This document shows, in pieces, positions 9,220 to 19,839 of a stretch of 64,000 nucleotides of DNA. The stretch's first letter is position 1. Each line of letters begins with the position of its first letter. Position numbers and translations under genes: made by a program. Below the pieces are notes generated by a model. The model saw nothing but the letters and a program-made list of their open reading frames with translations, searched no databases and was not told the DNA's origin. The DNA comes from Neobacillus niacini (lineage in GTDB: Bacteria; Bacillota; Bacilli; Bacillales; Cytobacillaceae), in contig NZ_JAMBOB010000005.1 in NCBI RefSeq assembly GCF_023715415.1, forward strand, positions 1 through 64,000. Reading direction: 5' to 3'.

Positions 9220-11602
9220 TCCAACTGAGTTTAAGAACCATTTCCTAAAGAGAGTGAATATGGTTTGCGGCAAGAGCTTTTCAGAAAGCACAGAGCGAGA
9301 TCATTACCAAACACTTGGGATTATGATTCGGGAATTTGTTAGTCACGATTGGATAAAAACGAATGAACGATACCTGGCTGCTAAAGAAAAACAAGTTTAT
9401 TATCTATCGATAGAATATTTGTTAGGAAAGCTCCTTCGGCAAAACTTAATCAATTTGGGAATCGAAGAAACCGTACAAGTTGGTCTCCGGGACCTTGGTA
9501 TCGATTTAAGTGATCTGGAGGAATTAGAAAGTGATGCAGGCTTAGGAAACGGCGGTTTAGGAAGATTAGCTGCTTGTTTTCTAGATTCCCTCGCTTCGCT
9601 TAATCTGCCAGGCCATGGTCATGGAATTCGCTATAAACATGGTCTCTTTGAACAGAAAATAGTGGATGGTTATCAAGTAGAACTGCCGGAACAGTGGCTC
9701 AGAAGTGGGAATGTCTGGGAAGTTAGGAAAGCTGATTTAGCTGTTAAAATCCCATTTTGGGGGAATGTCGAAGGAAGAACAGTGAATGGTCGTTTAACGT
9801 TTCAGCATTTGAATGCCGAAAGTGTAACAGCTGTTCCACATGATATGCCGGTAATTGGTTTTAACTCTGAAACGGTTAATACATTGAGACTATGGAATGC
9901 AGAACCATCTCAATTCCCCATCCATGAGGATGTTTTAAAGTATAAACGGGAAACGGAATCCGTTTCAGAATTTCTCTACCCGGATGATACACATGATGAA
10001 GGAAAGATACTGAGGTTAAAGCAGCAATATTTCTTAGTATCAGCAAGCATTCAATCCATCATCAAGACGTATCGGAAACAACACGGGAATTTAAAGGAAC
10101 TTCATCAAAACGTTTGTATTCACATCAATGATACCCACCCTGTTTTGGCCATTCCAGAACTAATGAGAATATTAATAGATGAAGAAGGTCTTGATTGGGA
10201 CCTTGCTTGGTATATTACAAGGCATACTATTTCCTATACGAATCATACGACCTTATCAGAAGCGTTGGAAAAATGGCCAATTCGCATTTTTCAACCACTG
10301 TTACCAAGAATTTATATGATTGTTGAAGAAATAAATGAACGGTTTTGTGGGGAGCTATGGGACCGCTATACAGGGGATTGGGATAGGATTGCTGGGCTTG
10401 CCATCATTGCTGATGGCTATGTAAAAATGGCTCATTTAGCGATTGTAGGAAGTTTCAGTGTTAATGGAGTGGCAAAGCTGCATACCGAAATTCTAAAGAC
10501 ACGTGAAATGAATCAATTTTATCAGCTGTTTCCGGAAAAATTCAATAATAAAACAAATGGTATCGCCCACCGCCGCTGGCTATTAAAAGGAAATCCTGAC
10601 TTATCAGCCTTAATTACCGAATCAATTGGTCCTTCATGGACAAATTCACCAGGTGATTTAGTTCAATTACTTAAATATCAGAATGATACGTCCTTTATGG
10701 ATAAACTTTTAGATATTAAGACTGATAATAAAAAGCGGCTTGCTGAGGTTATCCAAAGTCAGAACGGCATTGTTGTGGATTCCTCTGCTATCTTTGATGT
10801 ACAGGTTAAGCGCCTGCATGCCTACAAAAGACAGCTTCTAAAGGTATTACATATTATGTATCTTTATAATCGAATAAAAGAGGATTCTAGTTTTTCAATG
10901 GTGCCGAGAGTATTCATTTTTGGTGCAAAGGCATCTCCCGGTTATTATTATGCAAAAAAAATTATTAAGCTTATTAATACGGTAGCGGATAAGGTTAACA
11001 ATGACCCCGCTATTGGCGACAAAATGAAAGTCGTTTTTCTCGAAAACTATCGCGTTTCGCTTGCGGAAAAAGTCTTTCCTGCAGCTGATTTAAGTGAACA
11101 AATTTCCACCGCAAGTAAAGAGGCGTCTGGCACGGGCAACATGAAATTTATGATAAATGGGGCACTGACAGTAGGAACGATGGATGGGGCCAATATTGAG
11201 ATTCATGAATTGGTTGGAGATGAGAATATCTTTACATTTGGTCTTTCTGCTGATGAAGTTCTTCATTATTACCAGCATGGCGGGTATCAATCGATTGAAT
11301 ATTATCATCATGACAGCCGCATCCGTCAGGCAGTTGATCAGCTTGTTAATGGATTTTTCCCTGGTGTCTATAACGAATTTGAACCGATATTTGATTCCTT
11401 GCTTGAAGAAAATGACCAGTACTTTGTATTGAAGGATTTTGCTTCCTATGCTGATACACAAAAGAAAATTGGTGAGACCTTTAGGAATCAACAAATCTGG
11501 CAAAAGAAGTGTCTGATTAACATCGCTCAGGCTGGTTATTTTTCCAGTGATCGGACAATCAAAGAGTATGCGGACAATATCTGGGGAATAAAACCTCTAT
11601 AA
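9209..11602 (+). CDS. glgP: Glycogen phosphorylase GlgP
   Basis: GlgP releases glucose-1-phosphate from glycogen with inorganic phosphate and PLP. Seen are the N-terminal [19 protein letters not shown] block, the phosphorylase signature with the PLP lysine region [17 protein letters not shown] near residue ~640, and GTMDGAN. Length is 797 aa. ATG 9209 is preferred over GTG 9200 because AAGGAG (9194-9199) is 9 nt upstream. The reading frame overlaps glgA by 11 nt. It is the last gene of the operon; a strong terminator follows. Confidence 0.97.
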   Translation: MFSNPTEFKNHFLKRVNMVCGKSFSESTERDHYQTLGIMIREFVSHDWIKTNERYLAAKEKQVYYLSIEYLLGKLLRQNLINLGIEETVQVGLRDLGIDLSDLEELESDAGLGNGGLGRLAACFLDSLASLNLPGHGHGIRYKHGLFEQKIVDGYQVELPEQWLRSGNVWEVRKADLAVKIPFWGNVEGRTVNGRLTFQHLNAESVTAVPHDMPVIGFNSETVNTLRLWNAEPSQFPIHEDVLKYKRETESVSEFLYPDDTHDEGKILRLKQQYFLVSASIQSIIKTYRKQHGNLKELHQNVCIHINDTHPVLAIPELMRILIDEEGLDWDLAWYITRHTISYTNHTTLSEALEKWPIRIFQPLLPRIYMIVEEINERFCGELWDRYTGDWDRIAGLAIIADGYVKMAHLAIVGSFSVNGVAKLHTEILKTREMNQFYQLFPEKFNNKTNGIAHRRWLLKGNPDLSALITESIGPSWTNSPGDLVQLLKYQNDTSFMDKLLDIKTDNKKRLAEVIQSQNGIVVDSSAIFDVQVKRLHAYKRQLLKVLHIMYLYNRIKEDSSFSMVPRVFIFGAKASPGYYYAKKIIKLINTVADKVNNDPAIGDKMKVVFLENYRVSLAEKVFPAADLSEQISTASKEASGTGNMKFMINGALTVGTMDGANIEIHELVGDENIFTFGLSADEVLHYYQHGGYQSIEYYHHDSRIRQAVDQLVNGFFPGVYNEFEPIFDSLLEENDQYFVLKDFASYADTQKKIGETFRNQQIWQKKCLINIAQAGYFSSDRTIKEYADNIWGIKPL

Positions 11603-11616
11603 AATCAGAAATAGGA

Positions 11617-11651
11617 GAAAACCACCAATCGAAGTGATTGGTGGTTTTCTT
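11617..11651 (+). terminator. Terminator of glgBCDAP
   Basis: Arms AAAACCACCAATC and GATTGGTGGTTTT pair perfectly across a 5-nt loop, ending in TTTTCTTG, 15 nt past the glgP stop. Confidence 0.93.
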
Positions 11652-11752
11652 GTTAAATAAATTTTTGCCTATGAAACTACTTCACTTTCAGCAAGAAGTA
11701 GTCTTTATATGCCAGAATTTCTTAAGAAAGGATTCACTAGGAAAAGCTTAAA

Positions 11753-11980
11753 TTAAACCTCAGGTGGATCAAGTTCGACAGAGAAGATGTTTGAACAGCA
11801 AATTCTTACTTCTCTTGCGTTTTGTCCCTGACCAACTTCTAATACAACGACATTTCCGTCAATTCTTAAAAAATCCCCGTTTTGAGTTGTATTACCTGCT
11901 GATTGAACCGTGACGTTATCACCTGGATTAACACCGAAGAATAAATCATCACAATCACAGCAATTTTGTCTAATTCCCAT
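11753..11980 (-). CDS. Small Cys-rich protein of unknown function
   Basis: A 75-aa protein with a Cys cluster at the N-terminus (QNCCDCDD) and a CC pair in 'RICCSN' near the C-terminus. The body alternates beta-type residues, Asn/Gly and Val-rich, with no signal peptide or membrane segment. GGGGG lies 7 nt before the ATG. It is convergent with glgP and in the same direction as menA but beyond menA's terminator. The Cys pairs and small size recall spore-coat or exosporium proteins of bacilli, but I do not recognise the family. Confidence 0.7.
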   Translation of the reverse strand: MGIRQNCCDCDDLFFGVNPGDNVTVQSAGNTTQNGDFLRIDGNVVVLEVGQGQNAREVRICCSNIFSVELDPPEV

Positions 11981-12089
11981 TTTATTTCCCCCGTTCTATT
12001 AAGTTATTACATTCTATGCATGTCCAAAAAAGGTGTTCAAAAAATAATTAAAGAGCGGACTAATGGAAAATGTGAATTTCTCAATTCAA

Positions 12090-12123
12090 AGAAAAGAGCA
12101 TTCCTTATTACAAGAAATGCTCT
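12090..12123 (-). terminator. Terminator of menA
   Basis: On the minus strand AGAGCATT pairs with AATGCTCT and is followed by TTTTCTTT. It lies 40 nt after the menA stop. Confidence 0.85.
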
Positions 12124-12162
12124 ACCTTTAACCTATTCAATTAATTCCTATTTGGAATTTTT

Positions 12163-13101
12163 TTAAGAAACAAAGTATCCGATGAAAATACCAATTGCAA
12201 GTAGGAAACCAAAGATGGTATTGGTTTGTGCTGTTGCTTTCATGGCAGGAGCCATTTGAATGGGTGAAACACCTGCTTTAAAGCCTTTAATAGCTTTCCT
12301 TGCTTTAGGAATACTAAGAACTACAATGATTGTCCAAACGGGAGCAACACCTGCGATAATTAGTCCTAATACCCAAAGAAATGAGAATCCAAACAGATAT
12401 GCCATTAATGTAACTGCCTTATTTTTACCAATAAGAATAGCTAATGTTTTTCGGCCGTTTTCTTTATCGCCCTCTAAATCTCTTATGTTATTAGAGAAAT
12501 TAATAACACCTACAAGAACCAAAATAGGAACCGAAATGAGGATGCTATTCGTTGTGACCGTACCAGTTTGAATAAAGAATGAGATCAATATAATTAACAT
12601 ACCCATAAAGAATCCTGCGAAAATCTCTCCGAATGGAGTGTAAGCAATGGGAAAAGGACCACCTGTATACAAATAACCAACGGCCATACAAACAAGCCCG
12701 AGAAGTGCTAACCACCAGCTTGTACTCATACAAATGTAAACCCCAATCACTAACGCAATTCCATAGAGACTTAGAGCAATCTGCATAACGGTTTTAGGCT
12801 TAATACCATCACGGACAATGGTACCGCCAATACCTATGGAATGCTCGTTATCGAGACCGCGTTTATAATCATAATACTCATTAAACATATTGGTTGCTGC
12901 TTGTATTAATAAACTTGCGATTAACATAGCAAAGAAAAGACCAAAGTGTATTTCCTCATGTGTAAGTGCAAGTGCTGTACCTAGCAAAACTGGAACAAAT
13001 GAAGCAGTTAACGTATGGGGACGGGTCATTTGCCACCAAACTTGAAAACCGCGATTCGATTCAACAGCAGGCTTTGATGTGTGCTGTATATTTGGCTGCA
13101 T
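12163..13101 (-). CDS. menA: 1,4-dihydroxy-2-naphthoate polyprenyltransferase MenA
   Basis: MenA attaches the polyprenyl tail to DHNA, giving demethylmenaquinone in the membrane. The UbiA superfamily motif NMFNEYYDYKRGLD (residues ~91-104, NxxxDxxxD type) and a second Asp-rich motif NIRDLEGDKENG (~205-216) bind prenyl diphosphate-Mg. About eight or nine hydrophobic segments are visible. It is 312 aa and transcribed away from menF with a 355-bp intergenic region. No menaquinone methyltransferase is in the window. Confidence 0.95.
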   Translation of the reverse strand: MQPNIQHTSKPAVESNRGFQVWWQMTRPHTLTASFVPVLLGTALALTHEEIHFGLFFAMLIASLLIQAATNMFNEYYDYKRGLDNEHSIGIGGTIVRDGIKPKTVMQIALSLYGIALVIGVYICMSTSWWLALLGLVCMAVGYLYTGGPFPIAYTPFGEIFAGFFMGMLIILISFFIQTGTVTTNSILISVPILVLVGVINFSNNIRDLEGDKENGRKTLAILIGKNKAVTLMAYLFGFSFLWVLGLIIAGVAPVWTIIVVLSIPKARKAIKGFKAGVSPIQMAPAMKATAQTNTIFGFLLAIGIFIGYFVS

Positions 13102-13456
13102 TCTATTCTCTCCCTTTTTATAAAATTTATCTATATAATAATTAATTTGCTATTGTGGACTTGAAACTTTCCAACCCTAAGTTTATGCGAATTTGACGAC
13201 TATAGTCAATTATTTTTTATTAGCGGAATTAGTAGATAATTCCTATCTGATTATTAATGTGAATTTGGAGGGAAAATGAAATAAACGAGTGCAAATCAAA
13301 ATTAACCCTGATCGGTATTATTTAAGGTATAATTAGGAAGTTAAAGAGGATAGATAGTGACAAGTATTACTGACTTCTTTACAATGAAAGTAGTATCTTT
13401 AAATTGGCATTAAAATGAATGGATAACAGTCATTTGACTGTTTTGGAGGGATTTTT
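13102..13456. promoter_or_regulatory. menA-menF divergent intergenic region
   Basis: This 355-bp non-coding stretch must hold both divergent promoters. TATAAT at 13328-13333 is a possible menF -10 with a poor -35. An 18-bp palindrome, AACAGTCATTTGACTGTT (13425-13442), ends 2 nt before the menF Shine-Dalgarno (13445-13450) and could be an operator or a hairpin affecting translation. No small gene is evident. Confidence 0.45.
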
Positions 13457-14857
13457 TTGGTTACCATTCAGGAGACGGAATTAAAGGAAAGGGGTCTTTT
13501 GGCAGTAAGTACTGCTCAGAAACTAGGCAGACCCATTCTAATTAGTGATGTTCACAAAATGGACAGAGTTGACCCTATATCCTTTTTTAATAGTGGAAGA
13601 GAGCGCTATCTAGGAGAACGGTTCTATTGGAAAGACCCATCGGAAGAAGTGGTGCTTATTGGCCTTGGCATATCAAAACAAATTCAGTCGGATCAGGCTA
13701 CTGACCGCTTTTTTCATGTTGAAGAGGAATGGAAGAGATTTTTAAAAGACAGTCTTATCTTTAATTCATACAAAGAAAATGGCCTGGGTCCCGTAATGTT
13801 TGGGGGATTCTCTTTTGATCCGCATAAGCCAAAAACAACGCTTTGGTCTAAATATGCAGATTCTTTATTCCATATTCCAAAATTTATGTTAACAATCGTT
13901 GAAGGGCAGACTTTTTTAACGACGAATATTGTTTGTACCCAAAATGATGATTATACACTTTTTGAGAAAGTAATTAATGAGCGAATCCAATTACTCACGT
14001 CATCGAAAGAAATTCTCGAAACAAAACCGGCTATACTGCTTGAAACAAAAGAAATTTCTCCACAGAATTGGAAACAGAGTGTGGATGATGTGGTAGAGGA
14101 TTTAAAAACCGGCACATTGAAAAAGGTGGTCCTTGCTCGGGAATTAAGGTTATTTTTTGATCAACGTGTTAAAGCAGAGGTAATACTAAAGAATTTATAT
14201 AATCAACAGCGTGATAGCTTTATTTTCGTTTTTGAATCGAATGGAGACTGTTTTATCGGTGCTACACCTGAAAGGTTAGTGAAAAAACAAGGAAACGATG
14301 TATTCTCTACCTGTCTTGCAGGATCGATTAGACGAGGTAAAACAGAAGAAGAAGACCAGATGTTAGGGCAAACATTACTGAATGATAAGAAAAACCTTAT
14401 TGAGCATGGATATGTGGTTGAAATGATAAAAGAAGCATTAGAAGAATCATGTGAGGAAATAATCCTTCCAGATAACCCGCAATTAATGAGAATAAGGGAC
14501 ATTCAACATCTTTATACACCTGTCATTGGTAAATGTCAGAAGGACGCATCATTGCTTCTATTAGTTGAAAGGCTTCATCCAACTCCTGCCCTCGGTGGAC
14601 TTCCTAAAGAAGAAGCGATAGAAAAAATTAGAGAAGTCGAAGAATTGGATCGTGGGTTCTATGCGGCTCCACTTGGTTGGTGTGATTATCGTGGAAATGG
14701 TGAGTTCTCGGTTTCTATTCGCTCCGGACTCATTCAAGATAAGGAAGTTTCATTATTTGCAGGATGTGGTGTTGTTGCAAATTCTGATTCTGAAAGTGAA
14801 TATTTGGAAACAGGTTTAAAATTCAGACCGATGCTTCGCGCCCTTGGAGGAAATTAA
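13457..14857 (+). CDS. menF: Isochorismate synthase MenF
   Basis: MenF isomerises chorismate to isochorismate, the entry step of menaquinone synthesis. The 466-aa protein has the ADC-synthase/chorismate-binding fold in its C-terminal ~260 residues: KKVVLARE, FIFVFES, FIGATPERLV, CLAGSIRRG, HLYTPVIG, LHPTPALGGLP and RSGLI. The start is TTG at 13457, 6 nt after GGAGGG; there is no better ATG upstream. The stop lies 1 nt before the menD ATG, so it is the first gene of menFDHB. Confidence 0.95.
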   Translation: MVTIQETELKERGLLAVSTAQKLGRPILISDVHKMDRVDPISFFNSGRERYLGERFYWKDPSEEVVLIGLGISKQIQSDQATDRFFHVEEEWKRFLKDSLIFNSYKENGLGPVMFGGFSFDPHKPKTTLWSKYADSLFHIPKFMLTIVEGQTFLTTNIVCTQNDDYTLFEKVINERIQLLTSSKEILETKPAILLETKEISPQNWKQSVDDVVEDLKTGTLKKVVLARELRLFFDQRVKAEVILKNLYNQQRDSFIFVFESNGDCFIGATPERLVKKQGNDVFSTCLAGSIRRGKTEEEDQMLGQTLLNDKKNLIEHGYVVEMIKEALEESCEEIILPDNPQLMRIRDIQHLYTPVIGKCQKDASLLLLVERLHPTPALGGLPKEEAIEKIREVEELDRGFYAAPLGWCDYRGNGEFSVSIRSGLIQDKEVSLFAGCGVVANSDSESEYLETGLKFRPMLRALGGN

Positions 14858-14858
14858 T

Positions 14859-16607
14859 ATGAATCATCAAGAATCATTAGCAGCTTATTTAGCTGCCTTT
14901 GTTGTTGAGTTAGTACAAACAGGGATAAAGGATGTTGTGGTTAGTCCGGGGTCTAGGTCCACTCCTATGGCAATGGTAATGGCAGAACATCCAGCAATAA
15001 ATATCCATATCCATGTAGATGAACGTTCGGCAGCTTTCTTTGCTTTGGGGATTGCAAAAGCTACGAACAAGCCAGTAGCCATTTTATGTACATCTGGTAC
15101 AGCTGCGGCGAATTATTTTCCAGCAATTATTGAAGCTCGGTATTCACGAGTACCATTACTAGTTCTAACCGCTGACCGTCCACATGAGCTTAGAGAAGTT
15201 GGTGCCCCACAAGCGATTGACCAAATTCATTTATATGGTCAGCATGTAAAATGGTTCGCAGATATGGCTTTGCCCGAGAATAGTGATGAATTAATTCGTT
15301 ATGCCCGAACTGTTGGTGCACGTGCAGCTGCTATTGCAAGTCAGGCACCTGCTGGACCAGTCCATCTGAATTTTCCATTCAGGGAACCGCTCATACCAAA
15401 ACTCGATGAAGAAATCTTTGAATTAAAAGAACGTCCAATGGGTTATGTGAATGTTCGAAATGGAGAATTAACGATTCGGGAGGACGAATTTAGGGAGATA
15501 TCTCAAAAGCTAAATGGTTATCAAAAAGGAATTATTGTTTGCGGAAACATTGCTGACAACCGGTTTGCTCAAGCTGTCACACAGTTAGCAGCTTCTCTAA
15601 ATTTTCCAATTTTAGCAGATCCATTGTCACAGCTCAGGAGTGGACTCCATCCACTAGAGAATATTGTGGAAGCCTATGATACTTTCTTACGGAATGAAGA
15701 CGCCAAGGCATATTTGAAGCCAGATGTCATTCTTCGGTTTGGAGCAATGCCTGTTTCTAAGGCATTAACCATATTCCTAAAAGAGAATCATCAAACTGAA
15801 CAATTTGTCATTGACGGGGCTGGGGGCTGGAGGGATCCGGCAACATTATCAACAGAAATGATTTTCTGTGACGAAACCATTTTTTGCGAGCAGTTATCAA
15901 CTCTAACGGAAGCTAGAGAGTCTACGGATTTCTTGGAAAAATGGCAGGAAGTTAATGAGCTTACAAAAGCAAACATGGCTTTGATTAAGGATAGCCAGAT
16001 GTTAAGTGAGGGCAGGTTGTTCTATCAATTAGCAGAAATGCTCCCAGAGGAAGCGACTTTGTTCGTTGGGAACAGTATGCCTATTAGAGACTTAGATAGT
16101 TTCTTTCTCAATAATCATAAATCAATAAAAGTAATGGCTAATAGAGGCGCTAATGGAATTGATGGAACGGTATCAACGGCCTTAGGAGCAGCATTATATT
16201 CAAAACCATTATACCTGATTCTAGGAGATTTAACTTTTTTCCATGATTTAAATGGGATGATTGCAGCGAAGTTATATGGACTAGATATACGAATTATAGT
16301 AGTTAACAATAATGGAGGAGGGATTTTCTCCTTCCTGCCACAATCCCAGCATCCTAAGAATTTTGAACTACTATTTGGTACTCCATTAAACTTAGAATTT
16401 GAGCATGCAGTTGCAATGTTTAGTGGGAACTATACGAAAGTAAAGGATTGGGAGCATCTCCGTGAACTAATGAACCAATCTATTGAAGTCAAAGGATTAA
16501 ATGTCTATGAAGTGGTAACAAATAGAGACAGTAATTTAACACAACACCGCGAATTTTGGCGAGTTGTTTCCCAGGAAATATCAAACTTTGTCAAAGGTGC
16601 TCATTAA
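14859..16607 (+). CDS. menD: SEPHCHC synthase MenD (ThDP dependent)
   Basis: MenD condenses isochorismate with the succinyl semialdehyde unit from 2-oxoglutarate. Three ThDP-enzyme domains are visible: an N-terminal PYR domain with VVVSPGSRSTP, HVDERSAAFFALG (catalytic Glu) and CTSGTAAANYFPA; a middle domain; and a C-terminal PP domain with GNSMPIRDLD, NRGANGIDG, GDLTFFHDLNG and NNNGGGIF. ATG 14859 is chosen because GGAGG is 8 nt upstream; an earlier in-frame start (14844) overlaps menF. Length is 582 aa. The stop overlaps the menH ATG by one base. Confidence 0.96.
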   Translation: MNHQESLAAYLAAFVVELVQTGIKDVVVSPGSRSTPMAMVMAEHPAINIHIHVDERSAAFFALGIAKATNKPVAILCTSGTAAANYFPAIIEARYSRVPLLVLTADRPHELREVGAPQAIDQIHLYGQHVKWFADMALPENSDELIRYARTVGARAAAIASQAPAGPVHLNFPFREPLIPKLDEEIFELKERPMGYVNVRNGELTIREDEFREISQKLNGYQKGIIVCGNIADNRFAQAVTQLAASLNFPILADPLSQLRSGLHPLENIVEAYDTFLRNEDAKAYLKPDVILRFGAMPVSKALTIFLKENHQTEQFVIDGAGGWRDPATLSTEMIFCDETIFCEQLSTLTEARESTDFLEKWQEVNELTKANMALIKDSQMLSEGRLFYQLAEMLPEEATLFVGNSMPIRDLDSFFLNNHKSIKVMANRGANGIDGTVSTALGAALYSKPLYLILGDLTFFHDLNGMIAAKLYGLDIRIIVVNNNGGGIFSFLPQSQHPKNFELLFGTPLNLEFEHAVAMFSGNYTKVKDWEHLRELMNQSIEVKGLNVYEVVTNRDSNLTQHREFWRVVSQEISNFVKGAH

Positions 16608-17461
16608 TGCAGCTGAAGATTAATGATATAGGTTACCATGTTGAATTGTGCGGGGAAGGATTTCCATTACTTTTATTACATGGGTTTACTGGAGATTATT
16701 CCACTTGGACACCTTTTTACCCTTCTTGGAGCAGGCACTCTAAATTAATTATCCCAGACATTATCGGTCATGGGAGCTCAGAATCACCTGAAGACATAAA
16801 TCGTTATAAAGTAGAGGCTGCTGCCAGAGACCTGAATATTCTCCTGAATACGCTAGAAATTGAACAAATAGACTTGCTTGGGTATTCAATGGGGGGCAGA
16901 CTTGCATTGACCTTTGCAATCCTTTATCCGGATAGAGTTAGAAAGCTACTATTGGAAAGTGCTTCTCCAGGCCTAATGACAGAGGAAGAAAGAATGCAGC
17001 GTCGTATGAAAGATGGGGAACTAGCAAACTTTATAATTGACGAAGGAATTCAATCTTTTGTCGATTACTGGGAAGGAATTCCACTCTTTTCAACAATGAA
17101 GAATCTTCCAACGCCTATTCAAGAAGGTATTAGAGAACAACGATTATCCAATAATGCTAATGGTCTTGCAAATAGCCTTCTAGGGATGGGGACAGGTTCT
17201 CAGCCATCTTGGTGGGAAAAGTTATCCTTGCTTGATTGTGAAGTGTTGTTGTTAACAGGGAATAAGGATGAAAAGTTTTGCAAAATTGCTGAAAAGATGC
17301 AAAAGAAAATGAAAAAAGCTTCATGGATTGTAATTAATGATAGCGGCCATGCAATTCATGTGGAACAAAAAGAAAAGTTTGATACAATAGTAAGTGACTT
17401 TTTGTCAGCAAAAAACGAAGGAGGAGATTGTTTTGACAGTAGAATGGGTAGCAGAACGTAA
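16607..17461 (+). CDS. menH: SHCHC synthase / MenH-type alpha/beta hydrolase
   Basis: MenH eliminates pyruvate from SEPHCHC to give SHCHC. The 284-aa alpha/beta hydrolase has an [10 protein letters not shown] oxyanion region (residues ~21-30), nucleophile elbow [10 protein letters not shown] with Ser at ~88, and a catalytic His in [11 protein letters not shown] near the C-terminus. The ATG overlaps the menD stop (TAATG). The stop lies inside the start region of menB: menB begins 29 nt before this gene ends. Confidence 0.92.
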   Translation: MQLKINDIGYHVELCGEGFPLLLLHGFTGDYSTWTPFYPSWSRHSKLIIPDIIGHGSSESPEDINRYKVEAAARDLNILLNTLEIEQIDLLGYSMGGRLALTFAILYPDRVRKLLLESASPGLMTEEERMQRRMKDGELANFIIDEGIQSFVDYWEGIPLFSTMKNLPTPIQEGIREQRLSNNANGLANSLLGMGTGSQPSWWEKLSLLDCEVLLLTGNKDEKFCKIAEKMQKKMKKASWIVINDSGHAIHVEQKEKFDTIVSDFLSAKNEGGDCFDSRMGSRT

Positions 17462-18251
17462 ATATGAAGAAATTCTATACGAAACATATAACGGTATTGC
17501 GAAAATCACGATTAATCGCCCACATGTACATAATGCATTTACCCCAAGAACCGTTATGGAGTTAATTGATGCTTTTGCCATTGCGCGTGATGATTCAAAT
17601 GTAGGGGTTATCGTCTTAACAGGAGCAGGAGATAAGGCGTTTTGTTCCGGCGGTGATCAAAGTGTACGTGGACATGGAGGATATGTGGGAGATGATCAAA
17701 TCCCCCGTTTAAATGTTCTAGATTTGCAGCGCTTAATTCGTGTCATTCCAAAACCAGTTATCGCAATGGTTAAGGGTTATGCGATTGGCGGCGGTCACGT
17801 TTTACACATTGTGTGTGATTTAACGATTGCAGCCGATAATGCGGTATTTGGACAAACTGGTCCGAAAGTAGGGAGCTTTGACGCTGGTTATGGTTCAGGC
17901 TATCTTGCAAGAATTGTTGGTCATAAAAAGGCTCGTGAAATTTGGTTCCTATGCCGTCAATATAATGCACAGGAAGCCCTTGATATGGGCTTAGTAAATA
18001 CAGTTGTTCCACTTGAAAAGGTCGAAGAAGAAACGATTCAGTGGTGTAATGAAATCCTTGAGAAGAGCCCAACTGCACTTCGTTTCTTAAAGGCAGCAAT
18101 GAATGCAGATACGGATGGATTAGCAGGGCTTCAGCAATTCGCTGGCGATGCAACATTACTATACTATACAACAGAAGAGGCAAAAGAAGGCCGTGACTCA
18201 TTCAAAGAGAAGCGTAAGCCAGATTTTGGTCAATTCCCACGTTTTCCTTGA
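17433..18251 (+). CDS. menB: 1,4-dihydroxy-2-naphthoyl-CoA synthase MenB
   Basis: MenB closes the second ring of OSB-CoA (crotonase fold). At 272 aa it is very close to B. subtilis MenB as I recall it. Seen are [38 protein letters not shown] and [19 protein letters not shown], holding the oxyanion glycines and active-site Asp/Tyr, and a C-terminal [13 protein letters not shown]. The start is TTG at 17433, 7 nt after AAGGAGGA. A terminator-like hairpin follows before menE. Confidence 0.97.
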   Translation: MTVEWVAERKYEEILYETYNGIAKITINRPHVHNAFTPRTVMELIDAFAIARDDSNVGVIVLTGAGDKAFCSGGDQSVRGHGGYVGDDQIPRLNVLDLQRLIRVIPKPVIAMVKGYAIGGGHVLHIVCDLTIAADNAVFGQTGPKVGSFDAGYGSGYLARIVGHKKAREIWFLCRQYNAQEALDMGLVNTVVPLEKVEEETIQWCNEILEKSPTALRFLKAAMNADTDGLAGLQQFAGDATLLYYTTEEAKEGRDSFKEKRKPDFGQFPRFP

Positions 18252-18269
18252 TTTTAAAAGTTTTGAACG

Positions 18270-18300
18270 CAGCTTGATGGACTCCATCAGGCTGTTTTTA
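18270..18300 (+). terminator. Terminator-like hairpin between menB and menE
   Basis: CAGCTTGATGG pairs with CCATCAGGCTG (one G-T) across a 3-nt loop and is followed by TTTTTAT. It sits 18 nt after the menB stop, so it may end or attenuate menFDHB transcription before menEC. Confidence 0.75.
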
Positions 18301-18358
18301 TATCGACAAGCGAATGCGCCTAGGCCGTTTACGCTAGACAGAATAAGTAGGTGAAAAA

Positions 18359-19822
18359 ATGAATAACGAATTAATGCCTAACTTTTTGAAAAATAGGGCG
18401 TACCTTACGCCGGACCGGGTTGCTGTTTATTTTAATAAGAGAACAATATCGTTTAAAGAATTATATGAGAACACCTATCAAACAGCTGGTCAGCTCCAAA
18501 AGTTAGGATTGAAAAAGGATCAATATATAGGTGTATTACTTAAAAATCATCTTGATACTGTTGTGATTTTATTTGCACTACAGCTATTAGGTATCACGGC
18601 GGTTATTTTAAATAATCGCTTAACGTCAAAAGAGTTAGTTTGGCAGTTACATGACTCAAAGGCAGTTTCGTTGATTATTGAAAATGACTTTCATGAAATA
18701 AAGCAAAAAGTAGAGGTTCCAGTCATTACAAAAGATGAATTGTTTGCAGTAACTCCTAATGATCCTACAATACAGGAAGAAATTAATTTGGGAGATATTT
18801 GTACGGTCATGTATACATCAGGTACAACAGGAAATCCGAAGGGTGTTATTCAAACATACGGAAACCATTGGTGGAGCGCAGTCGGATCCGCGTTAAATTT
18901 AGGATATACCGAGACTGACCGCTGGCTTTGCAGTGTGCCAATTTTTCATATAAGCGGCTATTCCATTTTAATGAAAAGTGTGATCTATGGGATGCCCGTT
19001 ATTCTTCATGAAACATTTGATGCTGACAAAATAATAGAGGATATAGAGGAGAAACAAGTTACCATCATGTCAGTGGTAGGAACCATGCTTTTTAGAATGG
19101 TTGAAACTTTGAATGAAGCTCGGCTTCCGAAGCACTTCCGCTGTGCACTATTAGGAGGCGGTCCAGCACCTTTACCGTTGCTAGAGGCGTGTAAGGCAAA
19201 AGAAATTCCAGTTTTTCAATCCTATGGCATGACCGAGACGGCTTCACAGTTCGTCACACTATCTCCGGAGTACAGCATCTCAAAACTTGGTTCAGCAGGT
19301 AAGCCGTTATTCCCTTCCCAACTAAAGATTATTTTGGAGGATGGGAAAGCAGCTCCGCCAAAACAAGCAGGAGAAATTATTGTAAAAGGTCCGAATGTGA
19401 CAATGGGTTATTTATATCGCCCAGAGATAAATAAGGAAAAATTTAACGAAGGTTGGTTTCATACAGGAGATATTGGTTATTTGGATGAAGAAGGATTTTT
19501 ATATGTACTTGATAGACGCTCTGATCTCATTATTTCAGGTGGCGAAAACATATATCCTGCGGAAATTGAATCGGTACTCTTATCACATCCCGATGTAGCT
19601 GATGCTGGAGTCACTGGCTTTGACGATGAAATATGGGGGCAGGTTCCGGCGGCGTTTATTGTAAGAAAAGAAGGGGCAAATGTAACAAAGGAAGAACTCG
19701 AACAATTATGTTTAGAAAACTTGGCGAAATACAAAGTACCGAAAACGTTCCATTTTACCGAAAAGCTTCCTAGGAACGCTGCTAAAAAACTGCTGCGCAG
19801 GAAGCTGTGTGAATTGGTTTAG
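18359..19822 (+). CDS. menE: O-succinylbenzoate-CoA ligase MenE
   Basis: MenE activates OSB with ATP and CoA. This 487-aa ANL-superfamily enzyme shows the P-loop-like MYTSGTTGNPKG (~150), QSYGMTETASQF (~285), GWFHTGDIGYLDEEGF (~363) and DRRSDLIISGGENIYPAEIE hinge, and the C-terminal catalytic Lys in RNAAKKLLRRKL. GTAGGTG lies 6 nt before the ATG. It is separated from menB by a terminator-like hairpin and followed by menC after 17 nt. Confidence 0.95.
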   Translation: MNNELMPNFLKNRAYLTPDRVAVYFNKRTISFKELYENTYQTAGQLQKLGLKKDQYIGVLLKNHLDTVVILFALQLLGITAVILNNRLTSKELVWQLHDSKAVSLIIENDFHEIKQKVEVPVITKDELFAVTPNDPTIQEEINLGDICTVMYTSGTTGNPKGVIQTYGNHWWSAVGSALNLGYTETDRWLCSVPIFHISGYSILMKSVIYGMPVILHETFDADKIIEDIEEKQVTIMSVVGTMLFRMVETLNEARLPKHFRCALLGGGPAPLPLLEACKAKEIPVFQSYGMTETASQFVTLSPEYSISKLGSAGKPLFPSQLKIILEDGKAAPPKQAGEIIVKGPNVTMGYLYRPEINKEKFNEGWFHTGDIGYLDEEGFLYVLDRRSDLIISGGENIYPAEIESVLLSHPDVADAGVTGFDDEIWGQVPAAFIVRKEGANVTKEELEQLCLENLAKYKVPKTFHFTEKLPRNAAKKLLRRKLCELV

Positions 19823-19839
19823 AAGGGTGGAAAGAGTGA

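Noticed and set aside
11966..12166. 66-codon plus-strand ORF
   Set aside because: It lies over the divergent start region of the Cys-rich gene and the menA terminator, with no ribosome site or family resemblance.
18303..18345. Possible remnant of the 39014-type repeat (GCGCCTAGG stretch)
   Set aside because: Only a short patch is similar; too little to call a copy.
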